Numbered from the stretch's first letter, positions 52,266-61,646 are shown. The stretch is 64,000 bases of DNA from Bifidobacterium saimiriisciurei (GCF_010667655.1 NZ_WHZU01000005.1:62001-126000); one strand, 5' to 3'. Notes: generated by a model not told the origin, from the letters alone. A program made the numbers and translations.

Positions 52266-52670
52266 ATGGCCGATTCCAAGCCCATGACCGCATTCACCAC
52301 CGATTTCCAGCATTCCGGCATGCCCGCCAAAAACCTCGACGAGACCATCGAGTTCTACACGAAGAAGCTCGGCTTCGAGCTGGCCGGCCTGTTCCACAAC
52401 GGCGATAACCGTTGCGCGTTCCTGCGCTACGGCCATCTGACCATCGAAACCTGGGAGGGCGACCCGGCGCCGATGGAGACCGGCGCCATCAACCACTGGG
52501 CGTTCGACACCCCGGACATCGAGGCCGCGTTCGAGAACGCCAAGGCGCTCGGCCTGCGCTTCAAGGACACCGAGATCCAGTCCATCCCCTCGTTCTGGAG
52601 CAACGGCATCCGATTCTTCAACGTCTACGGCCCGAACAACGAGACCATCGAGTTCTGCCAGATCGTGTGA
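52266..52670 (+). CDS. VOC/glyoxalase-bleomycin-resistance-like protein
   Basis: A 134-residue vicinal-oxygen-chelate fold protein. Two beta-alpha-beta repeats: FQHSGMPAKNLDETIEFYTKKLGFELAG and INHWAFDTPDIEAAFENAKALGLRFKD. Metal ligands include His (QHS), Glu in TIETWEGD, and His of INHWA. Function ranges from isomerases to dioxygenases; a lactoylglutathione-lyase-like or sugar-related role is possible but not assigned. AAAGGAG precedes the ATG. It lies between the MFS gene and a convergent AraC regulator, ending at a strong terminator. Confidence 0.85.
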   Translation: MADSKPMTAFTTDFQHSGMPAKNLDETIEFYTKKLGFELAGLFHNGDNRCAFLRYGHLTIETWEGDPAPMETGAINHWAFDTPDIEAAFENAKALGLRFKDTEIQSIPSFWSNGIRFFNVYGPNNETIEFCQIV

Positions 52671-52682
52671 AACCCGAATTCC

Positions 52683-52775
52683 GGTTCACTCGTTTTCATC
52701 CTTTCGAAAAGAGTGAACGGACAAATGCGGCACGGAGTACGGATTTTCTACAATTCCGTACTCCGTGCCGTTTTT
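52683..52775 (+). terminator. double terminator after the VOC gene, start of repeat block A
   Basis: A GTTCACTC/GAGTGAAC hairpin (about 52683-52718) is followed by a 16-bp perfect stem (52728-52743 and 52755-52770) with an 11-base loop and TTTTT (52771-52775). The second is the opening part of repeat block A. Confidence 0.9.
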
Positions 52776-53003
52776 CATTACAGGGCACATACTAAGAACG
52801 TTGATTTTTCAACGATTTTGAAATCCTTCATATTGAGGATTCCGGCACGGAACGAAGAAAACACCCATTCAACTGCTCCATGCCAAGAAATTCCGCCACG
52901 GAATACAACAACGCGATATACGGGCGTTCCCTGCCAAGGCAACCGGCTGCGGAACGCAATATGCGGCGAAATACCGCTTCCCTGCCAAAACTATGCCACG
53001 GAA
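52731..53003. repeat. repeat block A: terminator plus degenerate 51-bp repeats
   Basis: Homologous to 56775-57105. Shared parts are the CACGGAGTACGG hairpin, then CATTACAGGG, CTAAGAACGTTGATTTTTCA, a CCGGCACGGAACGAAGAAAAC segment, and CTGCCAAGAAATTC...GCCACGGAA units. Three or so degenerate units of about 51 bases are visible. It has no protein coding role. Confidence 0.8.
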
Positions 53004-53046
53004 TTATTCTCCGGCAGTATCTTGTGCGACGCCGACGAACACCCGT

Positions 53047-53967
53047 TTACCGTCCGGCATGCGTCTTGCGATACTGTGACGGCGTCATACCGGTCCGGGC
53101 CAGGAAACGACGATTGAAATTGGAGGCGTTGGCATAGCCGCTCGACTTCTGGATTTTGGCGATGGGCATGGTCGTGGTGGTCAGCAGTCGGCATGCCCGA
53201 CCGATTCTCAGCTGGCAGACGAAATCAGAGAACCCGATGCCGGCCACGTTCTTGAAGAACCGGGAAAACGTCGACGGACTCATCGACGCGGAACGTGCGG
53301 CCTGGACAAGACTGGCATCGGCAAGATTCGCCGAGATATAGGCGATCGCCGAATTGACGGCGGACTCGGCGCCGACCGCGGTGTCTGGATTGTAATCCGG
53401 CGTGACCACCGTACGGGATTCCTCCGCCGGAGCCTGCTCGAACACCGAAAGCAGGGCGACAAGATCGGCGATCCTCCATGACGGAGTATGACCGCCCATG
53501 GCAACCAGCAGATCGCCTGCGACCTTGGCCGACTCGCCGGAAAGCACAATGGCCTGCTGCGAGCGCCGCAGCACCCGTTCGAAGCCGGCGGCCTCGGGGA
53601 ATATGCCCATCAGTCTGCGAACGGTCTGGGGACGGACATGGCAGAGCACATCCCGATGCGAAAGACGCTCTCCCGGGATGATGTCGGACAGCCAATTATG
53701 CGGCAGATTCGGCCCGACCATCGCCACATGACCGGCTTCGAACGGCATCAGGCCGTCCCCCGCCATGAACTGTCCGCTGCCTTCACGAATGAGATGGAAC
53801 TCGATCTGCGGATGGTAATGCCACTTGGCCAACGAACTCGGGTATCCGTGGCAGGCCCATCTGATCGAGGCGTCGGTGTCGGGGACGATCACTTCAAGCG
53901 TTCCCGAGCCGGAATGTGCGCCGGCGTTGGCTCCCCCGGCCACCGTGCTTATTAGCCATGCATTCAT
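53047..53967 (-). CDS. AraC-family transcriptional regulator
   Basis: A 306-residue regulator. The N-terminal cupin-like sensor has HYHPQIEFHLIREGSGQFM and AGHVAMVGPNLPHNW. The C-terminal double helix-turn-helix is LVQAARSASMSPSTFSRFFK and IAKIQKSSGYANASNFNRRF. Likely senses a sugar or polyol and switches on the adjacent dehydrogenase/transporter genes. It is divergent neither to the DH pair nor to the VOC gene but lies between the two pairs, both of which it could control. A hairpin (54034-54078) separates it from the dehydrogenase. Confidence 0.9.
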   Translation of the reverse strand: MNAWLISTVAGGANAGAHSGSGTLEVIVPDTDASIRWACHGYPSSLAKWHYHPQIEFHLIREGSGQFMAGDGLMPFEAGHVAMVGPNLPHNWLSDIIPGERLSHRDVLCHVRPQTVRRLMGIFPEAAGFERVLRRSQQAIVLSGESAKVAGDLLVAMGGHTPSWRIADLVALLSVFEQAPAEESRTVVTPDYNPDTAVGAESAVNSAIAYISANLADASLVQAARSASMSPSTFSRFFKNVAGIGFSDFVCQLRIGRACRLLTTTTMPIAKIQKSSGYANASNFNRRFLARTGMTPSQYRKTHAGR

Positions 53968-54033
53968 GTCAATGCTCCTTGCCTACGCCGCCGGACTCGT
54001 ATCGCCAAGAAGACGACGCCGTCATTCCGTATC

Positions 54034-54078
54034 ATACGATGAGAGGCCATCGACAAAGCATCGATGACCTCTTCGTAT
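54034..54078 (-). terminator. terminator of the xylitol dehydrogenase-like gene
   Basis: Outer ATACGA/TCGTAT and inner GAGGCCATCGA/TCGATGACCTC arms (one mismatch), 43 bases past the dehydrogenase stop on the minus strand. Confidence 0.6.
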
Positions 54079-54120
54079 ACCCTTGTCCGAGACATCATGA
54101 ACAAAGCAAGGAATCGAGAA

Positions 54121-55161
54121 TCAGTCGCGGTCGACGGTGATCTGCAGCTTGATGTCGCCGGGGCGTCCCTCGTCCATGCGGTCGAAGGCGGCCTTGGCGT
54201 CCTTCATCGCGTACGTGTCGGTGATGAAGGGCTTGAGGTTGAGCTTGCCGCTGGCGACCAGGTCGATGGCCTTCTGATACACGTTGGCGTAGCGGAACAC
54301 GTTCTCGATGCGGACCTCGGTGGCCTGCAGCTCGGTGATGTCGATGGACACCGGGTTCACCGGGATGCCGACGAGCACCGCGCAGCCGCCGGGGGCGATG
54401 AGCTTCCAGAAGGTCTCGAACGCCTTGGGGGCGCCGGAGCATTCGAACGCCACGTCGGCACCCCAACCGCCGGTCTCCTCGCGCACCCGCTCGACCAGGT
54501 CCTCCTTGGTGAGGTCCACTGGGATGATGCCGGGAATCTGGCCGATGATGCCGAGCTTGACGTCGGAGACATCGGAGACGATGACCTTGGAGGCGCCGCC
54601 GGCGAGCGCGGCGGAGGCGGTAAGCATGCCCACGGTGCCGGAGCCGGTGACCACGCACACGTCACCGGGCTTGATACGCGCCTTGGTGGCGGCCCACATG
54701 CCTACGGCGGTGGGCTCGAGCAGGGCGCCCTCGCCGAAGCTCATGTTGTCGGGCAGGTGATAGGTGAAAGCGGCCGGATGGATGACCTCCTCGCACAGGC
54801 ATCCGTCGATCGGCGGGGTGGCGAAGAATCGGACGGCCGGATCGACGTTGTACATGCCGAGACGGCTGGCGCGGGAGGTCATGTCGGGGATGCCGGGTTC
54901 GAGGGCCACGCGGTCGCCGGGCTTGAAACCGGTGACGCCTTCGCCCACTTCGAGCACGGTGCCTGCGGCCTCGTGACCAAGGATCATCGGCTGCTCGACC
55001 ACGTACTTGCCGACACGGCCGTGCGTGTAGTAGTGCAAGTCGGAGCCGCAGACGCCCACGGTGTGCGGGGCGATGCGCAGCTCGCCGGGGCCGGGCGCCG
55101 GAACGTCCGGGACCTCGCGCACGTTGATGACGCCCTGCTTCTCGAGAACTACTGCCTTCAT
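54121..55161 (-). CDS. xylitol/sorbitol dehydrogenase-like MDR oxidoreductase
   Basis: A 346-residue NAD-dependent sugar-alcohol dehydrogenase resembling D-xylulose reductase (xylitol dehydrogenase). Catalytic zinc ligands: Cys38 (GVCGSDLHYYTHGRVGKYVV), His63/Glu64 (LGHEAAGTV). The second, structural zinc site is absent; GIPDMTSRASRLGMYNVDP stands where its cysteines would be, as in this subgroup. Rossmann: VCVVTGSGTVGMLTASAALAGG. It differs from the 49295 enzyme, which retains the structural site. It is in a minus-strand pair with the MFS gene 70 bases upstream and is presumably controlled by the AraC protein. Confidence 0.92.
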   Translation of the reverse strand: MKAVVLEKQGVINVREVPDVPAPGPGELRIAPHTVGVCGSDLHYYTHGRVGKYVVEQPMILGHEAAGTVLEVGEGVTGFKPGDRVALEPGIPDMTSRASRLGMYNVDPAVRFFATPPIDGCLCEEVIHPAAFTYHLPDNMSFGEGALLEPTAVGMWAATKARIKPGDVCVVTGSGTVGMLTASAALAGGASKVIVSDVSDVKLGIIGQIPGIIPVDLTKEDLVERVREETGGWGADVAFECSGAPKAFETFWKLIAPGGCAVLVGIPVNPVSIDITELQATEVRIENVFRYANVYQKAIDLVASGKLNLKPFITDTYAMKDAKAAFDRMDEGRPGDIKLQITVDRD

Positions 55162-55231
55162 GGTGATACTCCTTTGTTGTTGGGGTTTATGGGGTTGGTT
55201 GGTTTATTTGTTGGTTGGGGTTTGGGTCTGA

Positions 55232-56575
55232 TTAGGCCGCCACCGTGGCGGTCATGGCGGGCTCGGCGCCGCCGTCGACGGCTGCGACACGACCATGCTG
55301 CTCGCCCGACCTGTCAGGCTTGGCGGCGAGTCGGTGGCCATGCTCGTCGAAGCCAGGCTGCTTCGGCCGGATGAAGAGCGAGATGGCGGAGCCGCCGATG
55401 TAGCAGATCGCGTAGGCCCAGCACACGCCGGCGAAGCCGACCGTCTCCAGCAGGATCGTCGCGATGAACGGACCGCAGAACGTGGTCAGGCCGGAGGCGA
55501 GGTTGTGGGCCGAGACCGCCGCGCCCTTGTGTTCGGGCTCCAAAGCGGGGAATATGGCGCCCATCGGAACGAACGCGGAGATGCCCATGCCCAGCACCAC
55601 GGCGCATACGTACATGACCGGCAGGTTATGGCCGAGGAACTGCGGAACGTAGTACATGGCGAGCGTGCCGAGCGCGGAGAGCCAGCAGCCCCACCAACGC
55701 ATCTGACGCATCCAACCGAAGCGGTCGCCCATACGGCCCCAGAACACGTTGCCGAACACGGTGACGACGAAGAGCAGACCCCAGATGGTGGACCATTCGG
55801 TGACACGGAACCATGCACCGCCGCCGTTGTTGTACGTGGCGAGGTACAGCGGCATGATGACCGGGAAGCCGTACAGCGTGAGGTTGCAGATGACGCGCAG
55901 CACCGCCGCGAGGGCGATCTGCCGGTTCTGGCCGAGGATGGTCACGCCGCGGGAGAGCTCCTGCAACTTCTCCGTGGTGCTCATGGCGTCGAGGTTCTTG
56001 TTGACGGTCTTCGGCACGAAGAACAGGCAGATGAGCATGCCGGCGATGGAGAACGGCAGCGATACCCACAGCGAATAGTATTCGCCGATCACCGGGGTGA
56101 TGAACGCCGGCAGGTAGGCGCCGAACACGCCGATGCCGAACGAGTAGGCCGTCCAGAACCATCCCATCGCCGAGGCCAGCCTGCCGGGGTCCACGGTCTG
56201 CGCCAGCAGCACCACAAACGAGTAGATGAACAGCGGGTAGCCCATGCCTCGCAACGCGTACACCAACAGCATCAGCGGATACATGTGGCTGGGAAGCGCC
56301 ACGCCGATGAACACCAGATGCAGTCCGATCCATGAGACCGCGCCGATGAGCATGATGCGCTTGGCTCCGAAGAGTTCGGCCAGCACGCCCGACGCCCATC
56401 CGGCCAGCGCCGCCACCAGACCGTACATGGTGAACAGCATTGACGCCTGTGCCGAGGTGAATCCCTGATCAACCACATATTTCGAGAGGAACGTCAGTTC
56501 GAATCCGTCTCCCGTCATGAATACGCCGATTGCCAGGAATCCTGGCAACAGCCTTCGCATCAGCCCCTGCGCCAT
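55232..56575 (-). CDS. MFS transporter, polyol-permease type (paralogue of 50601)
   Basis: A 447-residue twelve-helix permease that begins MAQGLMRRLLPGFLAIGVFM; its FMTGDGFELTFLSKYVVDQGF and VLAELFGAKRIMLIGAVSW match the 50601 transporter, so the two are paralogues. Later landmarks are LRGMGYPLFIYSFVVLLAQ and RMGDRFGWMRQMRWWGC. Likely imports the substrate of the paired xylitol/sorbitol-type dehydrogenase. ATG at 56575 follows TAAGGAGAC; the longer frame to 56608 has no such site. It is transcribed toward the dehydrogenase. Confidence 0.88.
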   Translation of the reverse strand: MAQGLMRRLLPGFLAIGVFMTGDGFELTFLSKYVVDQGFTSAQASMLFTMYGLVAALAGWASGVLAELFGAKRIMLIGAVSWIGLHLVFIGVALPSHMYPLMLLVYALRGMGYPLFIYSFVVLLAQTVDPGRLASAMGWFWTAYSFGIGVFGAYLPAFITPVIGEYYSLWVSLPFSIAGMLICLFFVPKTVNKNLDAMSTTEKLQELSRGVTILGQNRQIALAAVLRVICNLTLYGFPVIMPLYLATYNNGGGAWFRVTEWSTIWGLLFVVTVFGNVFWGRMGDRFGWMRQMRWWGCWLSALGTLAMYYVPQFLGHNLPVMYVCAVVLGMGISAFVPMGAIFPALEPEHKGAAVSAHNLASGLTTFCGPFIATILLETVGFAGVCWAYAICYIGGSAISLFIRPKQPGFDEHGHRLAAKPDRSGEQHGRVAAVDGGAEPAMTATVAA

Positions 56576-56774
56576 GCTTGTCTCCTTACCGTGGAACTTC
56601 GTTGTCATCCGCCCGTCTTTGAAGCGTTAATACAAGTTTCGTTCCGAAAAACCACGGTTTTATGGCTGTCCAAGGTAAAGAATTGATACTTTTTTGCAGT
56701 GAGCGTGGCTACACGATAGACATCATCATCGATGAGGATGCCACGCTTTTCGACCCAACGACTGCGATAAGTGA
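56576..56774. promoter_or_regulatory. upstream region of the second MFS gene
   Basis: About 200 bases with no gene, AT-richer than its flanks. It holds an AGCGTGGC...GCCACGCT hairpin (56702-56709 and 56740-56747) followed by TTTTC on the plus strand. The promoter of the MFS gene and its AraC site are expected here, but I cannot place boxes. Confidence 0.4.
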
Positions 56775-57105
56775 CACGGAGTACGGATTTTCGACGATCT
56801 CGTACTCCGTGCCACTTTCTATTACAGGGGACGCACTAAGAACGTTGATTTTTCAACAATCTCAATATCCTCTTCACCGGAAAATCCGGCACGGAACGAA
56901 GAAAACAATCGTCCCTTCGCTCCCTGCCAAGAAATTCTGCCACGGAACACAGCAATGCGGCATACGAGCATTCCCTGCCAAGGCAACCGGCCACGGAACA
57001 ACGGAACACGCCATATCGTCGTTCACTGCCACAACGACCGGCCACGGAACGCAATACGCGGCGAAATACCGATTCCCCGCCAAAATCCCAGCCACGGAAC
57101 GTCAT
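56775..57105. repeat. repeat block B: hairpin plus 51-bp tandem repeats
   Basis: Homologous to block A at 52731. It starts with CACGGAGTACG/CGTACTCCGTG (56775-56785 and 56801-56811) and continues into four or five direct repeats of 49 to 51 bases with the pattern CCCTGCCAA-N8-GCCACGGAAC-N21-TT (first units at about 56922, 56973, 57024). The 51-base period equals 17 codons, which explains accidental long ORFs. Together with block A it brackets the araC-dehydrogenase-MFS segment in direct orientation. Confidence 0.8.
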
Positions 57106-57144
57106 ATACGACAGGACGCCGCTCCCCAACGACCGCACGAAAAC

Positions 57145-58506
57145 CTACCGTATGACGAGATACAGCAGCATGGCGGCCACGATGACGACCAGTCCGATGA
57201 CGATCACCGCCGCCAGTCCCGCGCGGATGCCGAACACGCGGCCGCGTTTCGGCTCGCGCGGATCGACGGCCCGTCCGCTTTCCAGCAGCGTGGAGAACGC
57301 GCCGAACGCCACGAGCAGCGACCCCATGAGCAGCAGCACCATAAGCGCACGCGTGGGGAACTCCAGCCCGTCGCCCAGCTGGATGGATGCGATGACGAAC
57401 GAGATGATGCCGGCGAAGAAGCCGATGAATTCGAGCATGTCGATACGTTCGTTGTCGAACCGGCGGCCGAGCTCGTCCATCTTGTCGTCGAGTTCGCGGG
57501 CGCGTTCCCGTTGCGCGGACTGCGCGTCGTCGATGACCGACGACAGCGAGCGCATGTTCGAGAGCATGTTGCAGGTGTTGCGTGCGTCGAAGATCTCGTT
57601 CATCTCGGTCACGTATGTGCTTTCCTTGATGGTCCTGCCGCCGGCGGAACCTCCGTCCCCCGCCGAGCCATCGTCCCCGCCGCGCGATTCCCGCCATGCG
57701 TTGTATCGCGCGTTCTCGATGTCGACGGCCTGGGAGAACTCGCGCTGCGCCTCGCCGTATCGGCCGAGGCACGCGAGGATCCGTCCGTAGCTCACGTGGA
57801 AGATGGGATGCCAGCCTTCGCGCGGGCGCTTGTCGAACGCGGACAGCAGACCGTTCAGCGCCGCGATGTCGTCGTCTTCGGGCATCTGCCGGCCGGAGGA
57901 GATGAGTTCGCGTTCCACGCGTTCGAGAATCTGCTCGGTGTAGGTGTTGAGGAATCCGATGTGGTCGGGCGCGATATCGAGCGCCTGCCGCGCGGCCTGT
58001 TCGGCGCGCGTCTCGTCGCCGCCGTAGAGATGGTACATCGACAATGCGTACTGGTACAGCGAGAATTCGCCGAGGCAGACGTTCATCAACGGCACGAAAC
58101 GCCCCCAGTAGCGCAGCCGTCGTTCGGCGTCGAATTCGCAGCGGTGGAACCATTCGAAGGCGATGAAGAACGCCGGCAGTAGCGCGAGGTCGTTCTTGTG
58201 GCGGGCGCTGACGTCGAGCACGGAGTCGCTGATGTCGATGGCGTCGGCACGGTCGAACGTCTCGTGTTCGATGACGTCCTCACGCAGGTATCGTTCGAAT
58301 TCGGGGTCGTCGGGTGAGACGCCGGCGAGATGGTCGTAGACGCCGCGCAATCGTTCGATGACGTCCGTCGATACCGGGAATTCGGAGCCGGCGAGCTCCT
58401 TCAACAGGGCATTGGCGCCGGGGAAGGCCGACACCGACGCGAATGTATTGTCTTCGACGGAAACGCCGTCGTTCCTGGAACCGTCCGTCGCGGGGTTGTC
58501 GGTCAT
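57145..58506 (-). CDS. TPR-like membrane protein of unknown function
   Basis: A 453-residue protein, not recognised as a named family. The N-terminal cytosolic part (about 1-290) is helical, with a TPR-like segment (SLYQYALSMYHLYGGDETRAEQAARQALDIAP; SYGRILACLGRYGEAQREFSQAVDIE). A coiled coil (about 320-360: SVIDDAQSAQRERARELDDKMDELGRR) leads to four hydrophobic stretches (about 365-450). It might act as a scaffold on the membrane. Start at 58506 is favoured by GGAGGG six bases before it; 58524 is an alternative. It diverges from puuD-like gene. Confidence 0.7.
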   Translation of the reverse strand: MTDNPATDGSRNDGVSVEDNTFASVSAFPGANALLKELAGSEFPVSTDVIERLRGVYDHLAGVSPDDPEFERYLREDVIEHETFDRADAIDISDSVLDVSARHKNDLALLPAFFIAFEWFHRCEFDAERRLRYWGRFVPLMNVCLGEFSLYQYALSMYHLYGGDETRAEQAARQALDIAPDHIGFLNTYTEQILERVERELISSGRQMPEDDDIAALNGLLSAFDKRPREGWHPIFHVSYGRILACLGRYGEAQREFSQAVDIENARYNAWRESRGGDDGSAGDGGSAGGRTIKESTYVTEMNEIFDARNTCNMLSNMRSLSSVIDDAQSAQRERARELDDKMDELGRRFDNERIDMLEFIGFFAGIISFVIASIQLGDGLEFPTRALMVLLLMGSLLVAFGAFSTLLESGRAVDPREPKRGRVFGIRAGLAAVIVIGLVVIVAAMLLYLVIR

Positions 58507-58628
58507 CGAAGGCCCTCCACTCATGTGCCCATACGCTTATGCGACCCATATAATCGCAATTGACATCAGTGTATCGCCGCGAAAGCGACGCAGGAGCATT
58601 GATGGGGAACGACAGGAAAGGAATGCCG

Positions 58629-59354
58629 ATGAAGCCCGTGGTGGCGTTGATGATGCAGTATTCGGAGACCGTGGACGGCGCGTTCGACATCGATCCCGGC
58701 TATCTGCGACTGCTGGAGTTCGCCGGGGCGAACGTGCTGACCGTCGACCCGTCCGACGACGACGAATACCTGCTGTCCATGCTTGACCGCGCCGACGGCC
58801 TGCTGATTCCCGGCGGCAACGACATCGATCCGGCGCTGTACGGCGGCAAAACGCTGCCCGGCATGGACGAGCCGGTGCCGTTGCGCGACCATGCGGAGGC
58901 GACGCTGCTGCGAGCCGCCTACGAGAGGCGCATGCCGTATCTGGGCGTGTGCCGCGGATTGCAGATGATGTGCGTGCTGGCGGGCGGCAATCTCTATCAG
59001 CAGATAGCGGACGATGTTCCCGGATCGCTCGACCATTGGCAGAAGACGCCGTTCGCCGAGCCGTCGCATGAGGTGCGTCTGCTGCCGGGCACTCCCCTGC
59101 ATCGGATTCTCGGCCGTGATTCGCTGCCGGTCAACAGCGTGCATCATCAGGCCGTGCACGAGGCCGGCGATGGCGTGGAGATCCAGGCCGTCGCGCCGGA
59201 CGGCGTCGTCGAGGCCGCGTACCGGCCCGACCGCGAGTTCTTCATGGCCGTGCAATGGCATCCCGAGCAGACGCCGGCCGACGAGCCGAGCCGACGGCTG
59301 GCCCGCGCGTTTGCCGAGGCGTGCGACGAATACCGACGGGATCGGGCCGCGTAG
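58629..59354 (+). CDS. class I glutamine amidotransferase (PuuD-like gamma-Glu-GABA hydrolase)
   Basis: A 241-residue amidotransferase-type hydrolase resembling gamma-glutamyl-GABA hydrolase PuuD. The triad residues are Cys in LGVCRGLQMM (near 107), His and Glu in VQWHPEQTP. The oxyanion loop GLLIPGGNDIDPALYGG and HHQAVHEAG are typical of the family. ATG at 58629 has AGGAAAGGA 6 bases upstream; earlier starts (58602, 58623) are possible. There is no other polyamine gene close by, so the substrate is inferred. Confidence 0.88.
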   Translation: MKPVVALMMQYSETVDGAFDIDPGYLRLLEFAGANVLTVDPSDDDEYLLSMLDRADGLLIPGGNDIDPALYGGKTLPGMDEPVPLRDHAEATLLRAAYERRMPYLGVCRGLQMMCVLAGGNLYQQIADDVPGSLDHWQKTPFAEPSHEVRLLPGTPLHRILGRDSLPVNSVHHQAVHEAGDGVEIQAVAPDGVVEAAYRPDREFFMAVQWHPEQTPADEPSRRLARAFAEACDEYRRDRAA

Positions 59355-59584
59355 ACAGCGTAGACGGCGAACGCCATCGTTCGCACGTCATACGAGCCTA
59401 CGGGCCGGGTTCCCCGTGCCGCACGCGCCGCTTTGTAGTCGCGTACAACGTCGCGCGGGGAAGTTGATGGGGCATGACAATGCCTCGGACTCCACGGCAC
59501 CGTACCATGGAAACGGATTGTCATATTTGTACCGGAATCGCGAGCGCCCGGCGGAACGCATAGCGCGCCGAGAATCGAGGACCT

Positions 59585-61402
59585 ATGAAGGAATACACGG
59601 AACCGGGAACCATCGAGGTGGCCGACGACGAGACCCTGTACTCGCTGCTCACCGACCGCATCGAACGCACGGGCGAGGACACGGTGATCGCCAGCCGCAA
59701 GACCGGCCCCGGCTCGTGGGCGAACATCACGACCGGCGAATTCCATAGGCTCGTGCTGGCCTGCGCGAAGGGATTCATGGCGTTCGGCGTGAAGAAGGGC
59801 GACGCGGTGACGCTGTTCTCCGCCACCCGCTGGGAGTGGGGCGTGCTGGACTTCGCGCTGGCCGCCATCGGCGCGGTGAACGTGCCGATCTACGACACCG
59901 ACTCCGCGGCCCAGGCCAAGCGCATCCTCAACGACTCCGATGTGAAGATCGCCATCGCCGACGACGCCGAGCGGTTCGACCGCCTGCATTCGGTGATGGA
60001 TGAATGCCCGGCGTTGCAGCGCATCCTCATGCTCGACTCGAACGCGCTCGGCGCGCTGGAGGGCCTTGGCGTGTCGGTGAGAGACGAGGAGCTGCAGGCG
60101 CGCATCGACTCCGTGCACGCCGACGACCTGGCGACCATCGTGTACACGTCCGGTTCGACGGGCGCACCGAAGGGCGCGGAGCTCACGCACCGCAACTTCC
60201 TGTCCATCGTGCGCGCGGGATTCATCTGCATGAAGGAGATGATCTGCGACGACCATCCGCGCCTGCTGCTGTTCCTGCCGCTCGCGCACTGCTTCGCCCG
60301 CTACATCCAGTACTGCTCCATCGGCTCCGACGACGGCGTGGTCGGCTACCTGCCTGACACGCATTCGCTATTGCCCGACCTGCGTTCGTTCCGCCCGACG
60401 TATCTGCTGGGCGTGCCGCGCGTGTTCGAGAAGGTGTACAACGCCGCCTCTCGCAAGGCCGGCATGGGCATGAAGGGCCGGCTGTTCGCCAAGGCCGCCG
60501 AGGCCGCCCGCGACTGGTCGCGCACCGCGCAGGAGGGCCGTCGCCATACGCTGAAGCAGATCTCCGAGCACGCGATGTACGAGTCGGCCGTGTACCGCAC
60601 GGTTCGCGGCGCATTGGGACCGAACATCAAGTACGTGGCCTGCGGCGGCGCGCCGCTCAACCCTGATCTGGCGCACTTCTTCGCCGGCATCGGCCTGCCG
60701 ATGATCCAGGGCTACGGCATGACCGAGACGGCGGCGCCGTTCACCGTCACGCGCGTGGACGACAACCGCATCGGCACGGTCGGCCGCTGCGCGCCCGGAT
60801 CCTCGGTGCGTATCTCCGACGATGGCGAGGTGCAGGTCAAGGGCGCGAACGTGTTCCGCGGCTACCACAACCTGCCCGAGAAGACCGCCGAGGCGTTCAC
60901 CGAGGACGGCTGGCTCAGGACCGGCGACCTCGGTTCGCTCGACGACGACGGCACGCTGACGATCACCGGCCGTGCGAAGGACATCATCATCACCGCCGGC
61001 GGCAAGAACGTCTCCCCCATCCCGATGGAGGAGATCATCAACACCTGCCCGATCGTGGACCATGCCGTGGTCGTGGGCGACGGCCGGCCGTTCATCGCCG
61101 CCGTGGTGACGCTGGACGTCGAAGGACTGGCCGCGTGGCTGCCCGCCCACGGTCTGCCATCATCGACGCCGTTGGCCGAGCTCGTCGACAACACGATGAT
61201 CCGCAACGAGATCCAGGTGTATGTTGACCGCGCGAACGCGCAGGTCTCCCGTGCCGAATCCGTACGCAAGTTCGTCGTGCTGGCCGATCATTTCACGCAG
61301 GACAACGGCTGCCTGACGCCGTCATTGAAGGTCGTGCGTCCGAAGGTGCTCACCGTCTTCGCCGACGTCATCGATCACGACATCTACGCCGGCAAGCGCT
61401 GA
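59585..61402 (+). CDS. long-chain fatty acid-CoA ligase (AMP-forming, FadD15-like)
   Basis: A 605-residue acyl-CoA synthetase that activates fatty acids with ATP and CoA. Motifs: YTSGSTGAPKGAELTHRN (P-loop, near 186), YGMTETAAPFTV, WLRTGDLGSLDDDGTLTITGRAKDIIITAGGKNVSP and the C-terminal PSLKVVRPKVL, with the Lys of the thioester conformation. It is like actinobacterial FadD15. Beta-oxidation is not expected in this organism, so use in lipid uptake or remodelling is more likely (inference). The ATG is preceded by a weak AGGAC site. Confidence 0.92.
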   Translation: MKEYTEPGTIEVADDETLYSLLTDRIERTGEDTVIASRKTGPGSWANITTGEFHRLVLACAKGFMAFGVKKGDAVTLFSATRWEWGVLDFALAAIGAVNVPIYDTDSAAQAKRILNDSDVKIAIADDAERFDRLHSVMDECPALQRILMLDSNALGALEGLGVSVRDEELQARIDSVHADDLATIVYTSGSTGAPKGAELTHRNFLSIVRAGFICMKEMICDDHPRLLLFLPLAHCFARYIQYCSIGSDDGVVGYLPDTHSLLPDLRSFRPTYLLGVPRVFEKVYNAASRKAGMGMKGRLFAKAAEAARDWSRTAQEGRRHTLKQISEHAMYESAVYRTVRGALGPNIKYVACGGAPLNPDLAHFFAGIGLPMIQGYGMTETAAPFTVTRVDDNRIGTVGRCAPGSSVRISDDGEVQVKGANVFRGYHNLPEKTAEAFTEDGWLRTGDLGSLDDDGTLTITGRAKDIIITAGGKNVSPIPMEEIINTCPIVDHAVVVGDGRPFIAAVVTLDVEGLAAWLPAHGLPSSTPLAELVDNTMIRNEIQVYVDRANAQVSRAESVRKFVVLADHFTQDNGCLTPSLKVVRPKVLTVFADVIDHDIYAGKR

Positions 61403-61646
61403 CGGAAGCGTTGCGACGGAGCGTCTTCTGCGTTACGGCAGGCTCGACGTACTGTTGTACGCCTTCGCCTACCGCGCCTTGAAGTCGCACACGTCGCAAC
61501 ACTTCCGAGCAAGATGCCTTCCACATTGTGGAGGACTCGACGTACCTTTGTACGCCTTCGCCCTCCACGCCTTGAAGACACACGCATCATGACAATCCCA
61601 CGCAGGAGGAGACGCCTTCGCCTACCGCGCCTTGAAGTCGCACACG
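61403..61646. repeat. three-copy direct repeat downstream of fadD
   Basis: The gap carries three copies of a motif containing GTACGCCTTCGCCTACCGCGCCTTGAAG-like sequence: about 61440-61500, 61532-61593 and (half) 61610-61652. Copies 1 and 2 begin CTCGACGTAC(T/C). It is noncoding; the apparent ORFs on the minus strand are repeats of the same low-complexity Arg-rich frame. Confidence 0.75.

Noticed and set aside
56880..57105. possible CRISPR array
   Set aside because: The 51-bp tandem units are near-identical along their whole length with gradual change, so there are no unique spacers, and no cas genes are nearby.
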